64,000 nucleotides of DNA from Stropharia rugosoannulata (taxonomy: Eukaryota; Basidiomycota; Agaricomycetes; Agaricales; Strophariaceae). The DNA is taken from contig JANCIK010000008.1 in the NCBI GenBank assembly GCA_028532985.1, positions 3,100,001 through 3,164,000 on the forward strand, read 5' to 3'. The notes beneath the pieces are model-generated. The model did no database searches. It had not been told where the DNA came from and saw nothing but the letters and a program-made list of their open reading frames with translations. Position numbers and translations under genes: made by a program. Below, in pieces: positions 43,301-53,983 of this stretch (positions within the stretch are counted from its first letter, which is position 1; every line of letters starts with the position of its first letter).

Positions 43301-44202
43301 TTGGATGCAAAGGCTTCTGCAAGCCGCTGGGACACAGTAGAGGTGGATTGAATGAACTGAGACTCAGGGGGTAGTGATGCCACAAACATCCAGTTGTCAT
43401 CATCCTCCCAGACAGAATGAAGGGCCTCTAGTAAGCTGCAAGCATCCTTAGGAGCAGGCAGTTCCATCTCAGGGACTTCATTGTTGTCATCCTCTGGCTC
43501 CATGAGGAGGGGCATGGGACCCTGGGTACAGGCCTCAACCGCTCTGATCTCCGTATGCAACAGAGCCTTCTCTGCACGGATCTCATCCTGGCATGTAGAG
43601 CATCTCCGCAGGCACCATGACATCTTCACCTCTCCGGTGCTCCAGTCCACCTCAGGGTTGTGTTCCTGGAGCCAAGCGTGGCCCAGAAGCATATCCTGAC
43701 ATCCAAGATTGGTGACGGGGAAGACAGCACGTTCGGTGTGGTCCTTGTAACGAAGGATAAGTTCCACGACCGAGGTGATAGAGCCATCTTCGTTGAGGGA
43801 ACTGTCAATGTTGTGGACTGGAATAGGAACCAGGAGAGGGTGTTCCGTCAGCTGGTGTTGCTGGACGTACTTGCAATTGATGAAGCATTGGTTGGTGCCA
43901 CAATCAACCAGGGGGTTGAGACGAAAATGCTGGCCTGTGTCCATAGTCTCAATTTCCACTGGCAGGTGAAGAGAGTTGGGGCTAGGAGTGGCAGCAATAG
44001 TGTAATGAGTGGGGAGGGCATGTTCCCAACAGCGAGCACAGGCCTGAGAACATAGCACAGAGATGGAGAAAGGTCTGGGGAGGGGGGTTTTAGGCATGTC
44101 AGGCAGTTGTGAGGGCAGGTCTGGAACTGAGATAGATTCACAGGGTTCTACTGACAACACATTGTATCGACTGCCATGCATGAACGAGGGCACGCCAGTC
44201 AC
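40327..44202 (-). pseudogene. pol: Gypsy-B Pol: protease, RT, RNase H, integrase, chromodomain
   Basis: Open from 44202 to 40780 (1140 codons). Protease box VDCGTNQCF has Cys in place of the usual Ser/Thr after Asp. RT has LDVQWGYNNVHI and CVYLDDILIYT; RNase H has VEADSSDFATGAVL, DKEMLAVIQAL and TDHKNLEYF. Integrase has HHDSKVGGHAGRWKT...CKTCDLC, SVDFIVELP, LLDRGPRF and GQTEHVN. A TGA at 40780-40782 (from CGA) and a TAG near 40444 (from CAG) interrupt the tail, which continues in frame with GPYIIEAAVGSH and a chromodomain (EYEVEAIINSRLHR... FLVKWQGYGYEENSWE) to the stop at 40327. Apart from these two stops it appears complete. Confidence 0.92.
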
Positions 44203-45473
44203 TTGTCGTGATGCACAAAATCCTCCTTCAGGTCTCCATCCTCCTTCCTCTCGTCCACCAGGGTGGCGTCTTCTGGACTCTCTGCAGCATGCATATGCTC
44301 GAGCTGCTCCTGGAGCTCTGCGATGGTCATGTGGCAGATGTCAAAGGACTGGGGACATTCCTGAGAGATGTGACCAGGCTTACCGTAGTGGTAACAGGTA
44401 GGGGCCATCTTCCGGGTGCTGCAGGTATGATTGATGTCCATGGGGGTACCCAGAGGGAGAGCAGGGATCACCAGTGCACGAGGAGCAGGAGCAACAGAGA
44501 GTGAAGGCTGTGGGGCAGTCACAGGGGCAGCGGAGAAACACAAAGTCACAGGGGGACCAGAGGGCGCTGGGTGAGCCGCACAGAAGAGCTGGTTGGTCTC
44601 ACAGTTACGGGCAACCTCCACAGCCCATTCGTACCATCCTTGGAGCGAGGCAGGTCGACTTTCTGAAGGCAGGTTGGCAACCTGGCCATCCAGCGAGGGG
44701 GACAGACCACGACGGAACTTCATGATCAATGCCTTCTCGTCTATGTACCCAGACTTGAGGATGAGATCCTTGAAGGCATTGACGTACTCCTCAGCAGAGC
44801 GGCGGACCTGGTAGTAGGCGGTGCTCTCCAAAGCAAGCTGAGTGTGCTCAGCTTCGTGCTGCTCGCAAAAGTTGCGCACAAAGACAGCTTGAAAGGCGTC
44901 CCAGCTGCGAAGGTCAAAGTCAGAGAAGCCTGGCATCATAGTGCACTTGGAAAACTGAGCGGCATGGCCCTCATTCATGAATGAGAGGGCCCAGAGGACG
45001 CAGGAGTACTCATTAGGGAACTGGGAGCCAGCCAGGGCAAAGTAGATGGTGCAAGAGTTAAGGAAAGAGCGGCCCTTCTCATGCAAACCATTGAACGGCT
45101 TGGGGGATGCAGGATTGAGGCGAGAGAGCAAGGGCACAGCAGCTGCATGAGCCGTGAGAGCATTGAGATGGGGAGGAGGATCACGAGGCGTAGGGGCAGG
45201 GGCAGGTGCAGGATGGGAGCTAGCAAGTGTGGTCTCGAGAAGGGTACAGATGGTGTGAAGGGAGCTTGAAACATCCGTTAACTCCTTGCAAAAAACTGTG
45301 TTGTGGTGGTTGACATACTCCAGAAGCGACGTGAGGGTGAGGGAGGCGCCAGTGGCGTTGATTCCCTCTTCTGGGTTCACAGGGGCGTCTGTTTGTATTG
45401 ACATAACTGCAGGGAGAGGTGTTGGAGTTCTAGGCCAGGTTACTGTGGCTGTAGGTGTCCAAACCGGTCCCAA
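44199..45473 (-). CDS. gag: Gypsy-B Gag
   Basis: 424 codons. Capsid-like region LNPASPKPFNGLHEKGRSFL, FALAGSQFPNEYSCVLWALSFM and TAYYQVRRSAEEYVNAFKDL, as in Ty3 retrotransposon Gag, then a knuckle CYHYGKPGHISQECP (first CCHC Cys retained) and an acidic C-terminus. The stop overlaps the pol frame by one nucleotide with pol in -1, so a frameshift or reinitiation is needed. Confidence 0.9.
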   Translation of the reverse strand: MGPVWTPTATVTWPRTPTPLPAVMSIQTDAPVNPEEGINATGASLTLTSLLEYVNHHNTVFCKELTDVSSSLHTICTLLETTLASSHPAPAPAPTPRDPPPHLNALTAHAAAVPLLSRLNPASPKPFNGLHEKGRSFLNSCTIYFALAGSQFPNEYSCVLWALSFMNEGHAAQFSKCTMMPGFSDFDLRSWDAFQAVFVRNFCEQHEAEHTQLALESTAYYQVRRSAEEYVNAFKDLILKSGYIDEKALIMKFRRGLSPSLDGQVANLPSESRPASLQGWYEWAVEVARNCETNQLFCAAHPAPSGPPVTLCFSAAPVTAPQPSLSVAPAPRALVIPALPLGTPMDINHTCSTRKMAPTCYHYGKPGHISQECPQSFDICHMTIAELQEQLEHMHAAESPEDATLVDERKEDGDLKEDFVHHDK

Positions 45474-45477
45474 AAGG

Positions 45478-45618
45478 AAGCTTTTGTACTGTAAGGGCGA
45501 CTCTGTGCACTGTTGTACTCAGACGAGATCTAGCAGAGGGAATCCGAAGCTTTATTAAAGTATATACAAAGCATACAAAGGGGTGCAGCTAGCAGAGGGA
45601 ATCCGAAGACAAAAGCTT
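45478..45618. promoter_or_regulatory. Candidate self-priming pair of Gypsy-B
   Basis: On the element strand, ACAAAAGCTT lies 2 nt after the 5' LTR (plus 45478-45487), where a PBS is expected, and no TGG-type tRNA site is visible there. Its exact complement AAGCTTTTGT lies in the LTR (plus 45609-45618). This resembles the Tf1-type self-primed design. Confidence 0.4.
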
Positions 45619-45876
45619 AAGGAAACCCACTGCAAGGTGTGCAGTACATAAAAGCTGTGATGATTTGCAGTGTGGGAATCAGCTGTATAGTTGATCAGCC
45701 ACACGCGCGCCACATCAACAAGTCACATGGCCGTAGAGTGCACACGCCCGTGCTCAAGCACACAGACTCTCTGAAGAGCGTGGTGTGCTGTGCACAGGCT
45801 GTGCACAGTCATAGAAAATAAAATAAAATAGAATAAAATAAATGAAATAAAGGGTGACGCACAGTGTCCCCTTACA
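45490..45876 (-). repeat. Gypsy-B 5' LTR
   Basis: 387 bp, terminal TGTAAGGG...CCCTTACA. Carries two copies of ctagcagagggaatccgaag, 59 bp apart. Confidence 0.93.
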
Positions 45877-45881
45877 AATAT

Positions 45882-47026
45882 GAGTCATCTCCGTGTCTTT
45901 GGTTGTGCTGTGTACATCTTTGTGCAGAGAGACAAATGCAAGTCACTACAACCACACATTGAGAAGTGCATTTTCGTCGGTTATCCTACAGGCTACAAAG
46001 GCTGGCAGTTCTACAATCTGTCCACTAAGAAGTATGTGATCTCGGAACATGCTATCTTTGACGAATGCAGTTTTCCTGGTTTGAAGGTCACTTCACCAAT
46101 CAACCTGTTCCCAAAGGGCATGCCTTCACACTTCTCAGATGTGCCAGATTCTGGGGGGGATTCAACTGCTGCCTATTTGCCTGACTTGGATACTGATGAC
46201 TCGGACACACCAACTGCACCTCCTTTGATGGGACCAGCACCATCTGACTTGTCATCTGACGATGAACACAATGCACCTACTCCCAACTTGCAGAAACCAA
46301 CTGCTAGTGCGAAATCATCAAGTTTACCAAAGTGCTCAACTTTGCCCAATTTGCATTCTGGAAAATTGCATGTGCATTGCAGTCCAACTGCTGGTCCTAG
46401 CAAGTCAAGTCAAGTACCATCGGATAGGGTGTCGAAAGACGAGTCTGACAGTACCACAGTCAAGTTGGAGTCATTGCATCACAGTCTGCAATTGTCGAAA
46501 ACACCAACATGCTCAACTCGACAAGATCAGCATTCTGTGCCAGTTGTGCCCCAACTGCCTTGTACTGTTGCACCTCCCATTCCTGTGGAACCCAAAGTCA
46601 TTGCTGAGCCTCTGAGACGCACTACACGTGAATCTCGACCTCCTGGTGAATGGTGGAAAGTCAAACCTGCTGCTGTACCCATCCCGCTGTCTACACCGCC
46701 TTCTGAGACAGACAACCTTGATAACAACGAACTTGACAGTTATACTGTTGATGAAGGTCTGGAAGAGGTTCAGTTTGCTGGTACTGCTACTGTGTCTGAT
46801 CCCAAGAACTACAAGCAGGCACTCAAGGGCGACAATGCAGACAGATGGCGAGATGCAGCAAATGCAGAGTACAACACACTGCTGCAGAACAACACTTGGG
46901 AAATCGTCAACTTGCCACCTGGTGCAAAGGCTATTGGTTCTGGTTGGGTCTTCAAGGTCAAACATCATGCAGATGGCACAGTGAAGCATTACAACGCTCA
47001 TATTGTCGCAAAGGGCTACAGTCAGT
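45882..47026 (+). pseudogene. copia C integrase end, linker and RT start
   Basis: Open frame reading MSHLRVFGCAVYIFVQRDK, GYPTGYKGWQFYNLSTKKY, a long acidic Pro/Ser linker (AYLPDLDTDDSD) and the RT N-terminus (NNTWEIVNLPPGAKAIGSGWVFK, HIVAKGYSQ), where the foldback element enters. It aligns with copia A 25570-26340 and shows what copia A has lost. Confidence 0.88.
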
Positions 47027-47329
47027 ATGGCTGTCCATGTGAGGAAATATTCTGTGAGACCATTTTGAGAAATCTTGTGCCTGCAGAAAAACTCGCCATG
47101 TGCGCGAAAGTTTACACACACTGCGCGGAATAGTTAAAGCATGTGCGAAAGTTTTCGAGCTTGCGCAGAAAAACTTAGCATGTGCGAAAAATAGTTCAAG
47201 GTCAAATCTGACCTGCGCAGATTTTCTATAGTCATTTCTGTTTGCGCGGAAATACTTGTACGGTGCGCGGAAAAGTTTGCAAAGATGCACGAAAGTTTTG
47301 AGAATTAAGGTTTACTAGTGTGCCGTGCT

Positions 47330-47799
47330 GCCGTGCTTAGATAATTGATGTGAACGGCAGAATGCCGGCATGCTGAATGAGAGAATTCACACGGATTTCC
47401 TTCCATGAACTTCTGCCTGCACTTCCTTCACTATGCATAAAAACCAGCTGTATTGTGTCATTTATACAATTTAAAACACCAATAATGACTTTTGACAGGT
47501 ATTTTTGTTCTGAGATTTTGTGTTCTTGCCCAATAATACTTAGATATGGGGTGGTTACGTCTGAATTTAGGCATTCAAACAATACCCAGGCCTTGCCAGT
47601 TCTACCCAAACATTCAAATGTATTCCTAACTATATCATTGACTTTCTTAATTTTTTTGTGCGTTTCAAGAGTGTTCTACTTTAGTGGTGAGCCAGCCAGC
47701 AAGCGATATTTCATGGAAGGAAAACCATGTGAATTCTTACTATATGCATGCCGGCGCCAAGTTGGCGTTCTGCCGTGTGCATCTGTTATATACGCACGG
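47330..47799. repeat. Inner inverted repeat within the foldback
   Basis: GAATTCACACGGATTTCC-TTCCATGAA (from about 47384) is mirrored by TTCATGGAAGG-AAAACCATGTGAATTC (to about 47733), with outer GGCAGAATGCCGGCATGC / GCATGCCGGC...TTCTGCC arms. It looks like a MITE-like insertion or an additional fold. Confidence 0.55.
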
Positions 47800-49214
47800 T
47801 GAGAGGTCTGCCGTGGGGCTAGACTCAAATCACAAGAAACACAACACACACAACCCCAGCAGAGCGAGATCCTATCCCTTAGATCGAGCGACGCTCTTCA
47901 GCTAAGCGGATTATAGATGTCTACGCTTCTCCTGGTACCTCTCTGCTGAGCAGACTGTGATGTTTAAGGGTCTTGTAAGTTCGGTCCAGATGTCCGCTGT
48001 ACAGTGCCTGCAAGTTCGTTTTTAAGGAGGGGTTTAATTCTAGAAGTCTCAGATTAATGTCTGGGCGACCTCCGCTGAGCGCAGGGTGTCAATAGTAATG
48101 TATAGTTTTGATGGTGGCTCCGTGGGACTTATTCTGCTGAGTGGGTTTGAGGTCCAGTGACTGATGCAGATGCTCACACAAGCTGGTATTCCCAATTGTG
48201 CCTCGCTCTGCTGACTATCCAAAGTTGTTCTGCTGGGACTGTCCAAAGTCCTATTCCGCTGAGGCTATCCAGAACCTCATTCACCCAGTGGTGCAGTCTC
48301 AATTCACAAAACACTACAGTGCAAGTTTTCGTACACGGTTGCACTGACTCCCCACTGAGCTCTCCAAATGACCTGGTGGCCAGAAGCTATCCAAAACTTC
48401 TATGATTCACAATACACTTCACAGCAAAGACCCTAACAAAAGCTAAACACAGCCCGCCGACGGTCTGGGACAGAGCCCAACACACAGATCTAGTGGGTAG
48501 ACAATTGCTTGATTTCCGTAGTTACAATTACAAGTTTATATATACGCGTGCTGTGTACTAATTTAGGTGGAGAGTAAATACTAGCAACGCCAGACCAAAG
48601 GTCTGCTGAGTGCATGTGCCTCCACTGGGTGTTTTGATGACTACTCTGCTGAGCGCGACCTGATCCCGTTGCGTTGCCAGCCTCCGCCAAGAGATGCCGT
48701 TAAACTCCGCTGGGCGGTTCCTTCTTGGTCATCGAGGCCTGGCTACTGCTGCCAAAGTTCCCCAGCGGAGGCCGTGCTGTGTGCTTTGTTTATTTCCCTC
48801 AGGCATCACACGCTCCAGTGCATGTGCCACAGTCACCTGACGAGTGGACTTAGGCAAATCTCGCCTTTATGATGTGTTCCGCTGAGCTCTTTGAAGCACT
48901 GTCTACACACAGTCCTGCTCATTGCCTTTGATATTTCCGCTCAGCTGTACTCCTGTCTTCTGCTGAGAGGACAGTAACTGTTATGTACTCTGCTGACAGC
49001 TATTCCGGGTATTTCAACTGTGTACTTGTAACCTGTACAGTCCGCTGAAACCCACACAACCGCCCGCTGGGCACATGCGTGATCGACTGGTAATACACGC
49101 GCTGCACGCTGAGATGGCTGACCAGGCTAGTCACCGCTCCGCTGTATCCCTGCACTTCAGCCCAAACCGTCCACTGTGGCCTCTTACAGCCTTGGTGTAA
49201 ATGCAGGCCTGTCA
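47800..49214 (-). repeat. Solo LTR, diverged Gypsy-A relative, reverse
   Basis: 1415 bp, minus strand TGACAGGCC...CTCTCA, flanked by ACGG (47796-47799 and 49215-49218). It aligns with the Gypsy-A LTR at many points (for example tgagctctccaaatgacctggtgg at 48355). Where Gypsy-A has GCGCGCATCGC blocks, this LTR repeatedly has CCGCTGAG or TCTGCTGAG blocks on the plus strand. Confidence 0.85.
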
Positions 49215-49502
49215 ACGGCAACCCGGCATCCTTCTAAACCTTAATTCTCAAAACTTTCATGCAACTTTGCAAACTTTTCTGTGCACACAGAAATGACTGT
49301 AGAAAATCTGTGCAAGTCAAATTTAACCTTGAACTATTTTTCGCACATGCTAAGTTTTTCTGTGCAAGCTCAAAAACTTTCGTGCATGCTTTAACTTTTC
49401 TGTGCAGTGTGTGTAAAACTTTTGCGCACATGGCAAGTTTTTCCGTGGGCACAAGATTTCTCAAAATGGTCTCGCAGAATATTTCCTCACATGGACAGCC
49501 AT

Positions 49503-49672
49503 ACAGTCAGTGTCCTGGAGTTGATTACACTGAAGTCTTTGCTCCCACCTTTTGTCCAGCAACCTTGCGCATGATACTGGCTATTGCAGTTGCAGAGGAC
49601 CTTGAGCTATGCTCTGTGGACATTTCGTCTGCATTCACCAATGGTGACTTGGATGAGGACGTCTATTTGACC
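49503..49672 (+). pseudogene. copia C reverse transcriptase fragment
   Basis: Reads PGVDYTEVFAPTFCPATLRM, ILAIAVAEDLELCSVDISSA and FTNGDLDEDVY, the classical copia RT start (first catalytic Asp in VDISSAF). It ends abruptly where reverse-strand copia D begins, at a shared ttgaccaacagctgcc-like stretch. Confidence 0.85.
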
Positions 49673-49679
49673 AACAGCT

Positions 49680-50380
49680 GCCAGAGTCAACCACATGCTG
49701 ACTGGGTTATGCAGAATGTGAGCCAAGTGTGATTTGAGCTTGTTCTGAACATGACTGTGGATGTAGCCAGCAGCAGCAGTCAACTTGCTTGTCCATGTGT
49801 TGTGTGCCTTGATCTCAGCCATAGACGGCGTGAGTGAGAGCACAGGATGCTTGCATTCACCACTAACCAAATGCCATAGCTCCTGAGAGTATAACTATGC
49901 TTTCATGTTGCAAGACCAGAGTTGATAGTTTTCAGTGCTCAGTTTGTCAAACTGAGGTGTTGTAAAGAAACTCATGGTTGCAGGTGAAGCAAAGTGGTGG
50001 ATGACGTGAAGTGGTATGAGGTGGTAGCTGATAATGGCCCAAACAATGTGGCAAAGTTGCAAGACGAGCTGGGCTGAAATGCACAAGCAGTGAATAGAAC
50101 ACTTGCAGTATCACAATTGGGCTGAGTTGAGTGCTTGCAGTAAAACATCGATTGCATGAGCAGCAATGAACTGATTGACACAAGATTGTGCAAGAGGGTA
50201 GTTCAAAGATGCGGAACGTGTGTGATCGAGTTGTGCAAACGACAGTGACGTTGTGCTAGTGCAGTGAGCAACTCTGTTTTGGAGTGTCAATTGGACGGAG
50301 TTGAGCACTCCGGTGAAGAACAGTGAATTGCAAGTGAACAGCTGGGCGTGATGACCTGTGAGTGGGCAAGTGATGAGTGG
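49680..50380 (-). pseudogene. copia D leader and gag
   Basis: ATG at 49975: MSFFTTPQFDKLSTENYQLW, homologous to copia A/B gag starts but a different family. A TAG replaces the Trp of MKAW (TGG to TAG), then LYSQELWHLVSGECK and AHNTWTSKLTAAAGYIHSHV to about 49680. 49976-50380 is leader-like, with agtgctcaactccg near 50300 on the minus strand. Confidence 0.7.
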
Positions 50381-50389
50381 CATGTGTGA

Positions 50390-51314
50390 CAATGATGTCC
50401 GGTGCTTCATGCAGCCATGGTACTCTAGGCTCTTTGATACACTGATAGCAGACTCATTGTCAATGTCCAGTGTGGAGGGAACCAGAATAGTGAAGCCAAA
50501 CTTGCACAGTATGTTGTGCATCCAAGAGATCTTCTTGCCAGCCTCAACTGCAGCAAATGCTCTGCAATTTGCTAGACCAGCTAATTGCACCACCAGCCAT
50601 AAGAATGACATATCCACATGTAGAGCACCCAGTGTCCTTGCAGTTGCTGTGTGCAGCATCACAGTAAGTTGTGAAAAGGTCTGTACCAAGCAAACCAGAG
50701 TCAACCAGCTCGTACTTAAGTGTTCCTTTCAGATACTTGAACAAGTGCTTGACTGCTGTCCAATGCTGTGGTCCAGGATTGCTGTTAAAGCATGCAAGGT
50801 AAGACACAGTGTGTGTGATGTCAGGACGTGTCATTGTGGTGAGATACTGGAGAGAACTAATGGTGCTGAGGTAGGGAGTGCTTTGCATGAACTGAATATT
50901 GTCAGAGTTGCTTGGCCCCATTGCATGAGTGAGGATAATGCCAACTGACATGAGAGTGGTGACAGAAATTGCATCTTGCATATTGTAGCATTCAAGCATG
51001 TCCAGAATGAACTGGCGCTGGTGAAGCAAAACCTTGTGTTTGCTGCAATCCCTGGTAATGCCAACACCTAGTAGAAACTCGGTAGCACCAAGATCCCTGC
51101 ATTTGAAGTGTTCACTAAGTTGCTTCACAGCATGGTCAATGGATACAGTCAATTTGGATGCAAACATGATGTTGTCAATGTAGATGGGCACAAAAATGTG
51201 AACTGTGCCATCTGAGTAGATATACACCGACCTGTCTGCTTCCACATGCTTGAAACCCATATCAGTGAGAAAAGAATGCAGGTCTTGAAGATCGTAGACT
51301 GGCAGTTTAATCAC
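50390..51314 (-). pseudogene. copia E RT end and RNase H
   Basis: RT palm reads VPIYIDNIMFAS, where active copia elements have YVDD, so the second catalytic Asp is Asn. Then HFKCRDLGATEFLLG, LHQRQFILDMLECYNM, TRPDITHTVSYLACF, LFKYLKGTLKYELVDSG and the RNase H TYCDAAHSNCKDTG. A deletion of about 33 bp removes the LSTTEAEF box. It ends at MKHRTSLSH, fused to the copia D leader. Confidence 0.85.
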
Positions 51315-51889
51315 CGGGTCTGCCTCATCAACTAGTGTTCATGTATGGAAGGCTCTGAATCAAGGCAGGCTGTATTTAGGCAAATAACTAAACTAAGCCT
51401 GTAATTTGCTGAAATTCTATAAACAGTTAATAAAGTACTATAAAGAGACATAGAGGAATAGCAACTTATTAGTTGGCCTGTTCACCAAGAGGAAAGGATA
51501 GTTAGAGTGACACAGTGTGAGATGTGAAATCAAATTGGACTGGTTTGAAAAGCCTGTCTTTATAGTTCACAAAGTAATAGAATAACATATGTACCATAAT
51601 AGTATATTGAAAAAGTTTTACTTATTTTGCAACAAGAAGCTTCTTATACAAAGGTCTCAACAATATGTTTCTAAGTATATAAATAGAAGTTAACCTTAAG
51701 GAAAACTAGAGAAATATAGAGATATTTTACCCTTTAAATAATTAATCTGGTTACTATACCTACTACTGACAAGAGACAGATATTGGACAAGCATTGCAGC
51801 TGCTACAAATGTTGCCAATTTTACATTGATCACCCCTAACCCTGGTTGTCCATCCACAGTTATTAGTGATGAGCTGGTCACCTAGCTTG
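51315..51889. other. Unassigned AT-rich DNA
   Basis: No coding, repeat or RNA signal I can support. Confidence 0.3.
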
Positions 51890-53698
51890 GGCTACAACAA
51901 TTCAAGTTGCCTTTGGAAGAAGATAATTTATCAACACTGTTGGGCATGCCATTGCACAGTGGGAAATATGTGAAGTTGGAGGTGACCTTGGGGAATGGAG
52001 CATGGAAGTAGGGTGTACATAGAGCTAAAGTTACAGTCAGACTGCCTATACCTCTGCTACTGGGAATTCCATTTCTTGTTACAGAACATCTGGTGGTGGA
52101 TCTTGAACACAAACTAATTGAAGTGCAAGGCACAGGCTACAATTTAGCACAGCCAGACATACCACAGTGCATTACAATAGTACCAACTTGCTCCCACTGA
52201 AAGATGCACCACCAGCTGCCCTCGATAGCAGTTGCCTGTCATGCAAGATAATTGCAGCAGTGCAGCGCTGCATTGAGGCACTAACATTTACAGAATGCTG
52301 CCATGCCAAAGCCTGCAAACTGAAGTCAGAGTATGCAGATCTCTTCCCCACCTGCCTTCCAGATGCATTAGACATGACAGACCATATCCTTTACTGAATC
52401 CATCTCAAGGACAAGCACAAGGTCATACGTGGTCAAGGCTATAGTGCAGCAAAGAAACATCACAACCAGTTTCAAGAGCTCATGGATATGCACATTCATG
52501 CTGGTCAGTTATGTCCATCATTGTCAGAACATGCTTCACCTTGCTTCATCATTCCAAAGTACAAGCACAGAGTACCTAATCTGTCTGTGCTTGGGCATTG
52601 GGTCAATGACTACTGTGAGCTCAATGCAAATACAATCTGGGACAATTTTCCACTGCCCAAGGTCTCAAACATCCTTGCAAATTGTGGAAAGGGCAAAAGT
52701 TTCAGCAAACTTGACATGACCAACTCTTTTTTCCAGACATGAGTCCATCCTGATGACATCTACTTGACAGCAGTGCGTACCCCCTGGGGCCTGTATGAGT
52801 GGACTGTGATGCTGATGGGTGGGACAAATACACCAGCTACTCATTAGCAATGTATGACTGATGCACTGAGAGACTACATAGGAGTCTTCTGTCATGCCTA
52901 CCTGAATGATGTCATGATCTGGTCAAATTCAGTCAAGGAACATATTGAGCATCTACAATAGGTCCTTGACACACTTTGGAAGGCGAAGATCTACTGCAAT
53001 TTGATAAAGACTGAATTATTTGGCGAACAAATTGACTTCCTGGGGCATGTCGTATCATCAGCAAGTATCAAACCAGACCCATGCAAGTGTCAGAAAGTCC
53101 AGGATTGGCCAACTCCAGCAACTGCCTCCAATGTCTGTGGGTTTCTTGGCCTTACATGCTACTTGTCAGCATTCCTCCCAAGCCTTGCAGAATACACAAG
53201 TGTGCTGTTGCTGTTGACAACAAAGGAAGCTGATGCAAACTTTCCACCCTAGACTACAGAACACCAACATGCCTTTGACTCAATCAAGGCTCTGATAACA
53301 AGCACTGACTGCTTAATAGTCATTGACTATGACGACACTACTGGAAAGAAGGTCTTCTTGATGACAGATGCAAGCAATTGCTGCACAGGAGCTGTACTGA
53401 GTTTTGGCGACACATGGGCAACAGCATGGCCAGTCGCTTATGACTCATACCAGCTCTCAAGTGTAGAGTGCTCATACCCAACACACGAGAAGGAGCTGTT
53501 AGCTATTGTCAAGGCATTGAAGAAGTGGTGCTTGGATCTGTTGAGTATTAAATTTGAGGTCTACACAAACCATAAAACTCTTGAGTTTTTCCAGATGCAG
53601 AAGGAGCTATCAACTTGCCAGCAGCGCTGGTCAGACACTCTTGCCAATTTTGACTTCAAAATTCACTGCATCCAAATCAGTCCCATATATAATGAATA
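51890..53698 (+). pseudogene. Gypsy-D: protease, RT and RNase H remnant
   Basis: Decayed Ty3 pol with several stops. A protease-end-like stretch (VRLPIPLLLGIPFLVTEHLVVDLEHK) precedes RT pieces [67 protein letters not shown] and HAYLNDVMIWS. The last is the active-site box with the first Asp of DD replaced by Asn. Thumb and RNase H follow: IDFLGHVVSSASIKPDP, FLMTDASNCCTGAVLSF, HEKELLAIVKALKKW and VYTNHKTLEFF. It ends at the Gypsy-B-type LTR. Confidence 0.85.
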
Positions 53699-53983
53699 TG
53701 AAAGGGCACACCTAACAGAGTGAATCCAAAAACAAAAGCTTAAGTAAACCTGCTGTTGAACGGCTCAATATGTAAAAGAAGTATCAATTAACAGCATGGG
53801 AATCAACTGTATAGTTGATTAGCCACACATGTGCCACATCAGCAAGTCACATGGTTGTAGAGTGCACATTACACTCTATAGAGAGCATGGTGTGCTATGT
53901 ACAGGCCATGCATAGTTATAGAATATGAAATAAAATAGAATAAAATAAATGAAATAAAGGGTGATGCATGGTGTTCCCTTACA
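53699..53983 (-). repeat. Solo LTR of Gypsy-B family
   Basis: 285 bp from TGAAAGGGCAC to TTCCCTTACA, aligning with the Gypsy-B LTR (ggaatcaactgtatagttgatt, taaaatagaataaaataaatgaaataaaggg). It is CpG-poor compared with the Gypsy-B copies. No target duplication is visible. Confidence 0.85.

Larger units (their letters stand above)
39895..45876 (-). mobile_element. Gypsy-B: Ty3 chromovirus-type element
   Basis: A 5,982-bp reverse-strand LTR retrotransposon with terminal TGTAAGGG...CCCTTACA inverted repeats and a 5-bp duplication AATAT (39890-39894, 45877-45881). It has gag, a long pol, a chromodomain, a PPT (AAAGGGGGGGTGA, plus 40223-40235) and LTRs of 328 and 387 bp. The 59-bp difference is a segment between two copies of ctagcagagggaatccgaag that is absent from the left LTR. 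Confidence 0.93.
47027..49502. mobile_element. Long-TIR foldback element, MULE-like, no transposase
   Basis: Terminal inverted repeats of about 287 bp (47027-47313) and 267 bp (49236-49502), starting ATGGCTGTCCATGTGAGG. They are flanked by a 9-bp direct repeat ACAGTCAGT (47018-47026, 49503-49511); long TIRs with 9-bp duplications fit Mutator-like elements. The TIRs contain many copies of TGTGCGAAAGTTTT/GTGCGCGGAA-like units. No transposase ORF is visible. Without the LTR inside, the element is about 1.06 kb. Confidence 0.8.
39744..49672 (+). mobile_element. copia C integrase-RT remnant hosting two nested elements
   Basis: Three forward segments of one copia pol: 39744-39894 (integrase, LPLSFWQLAVMAYIHVWNR), 45877-47026 and 49503-49672. 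They are separated by Gypsy-B and by a foldback element, each flanked by a short target duplication (AATAT; ACAGTCAGT). Removing the inserts restores continuous copia sequence. Confidence 0.88.
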
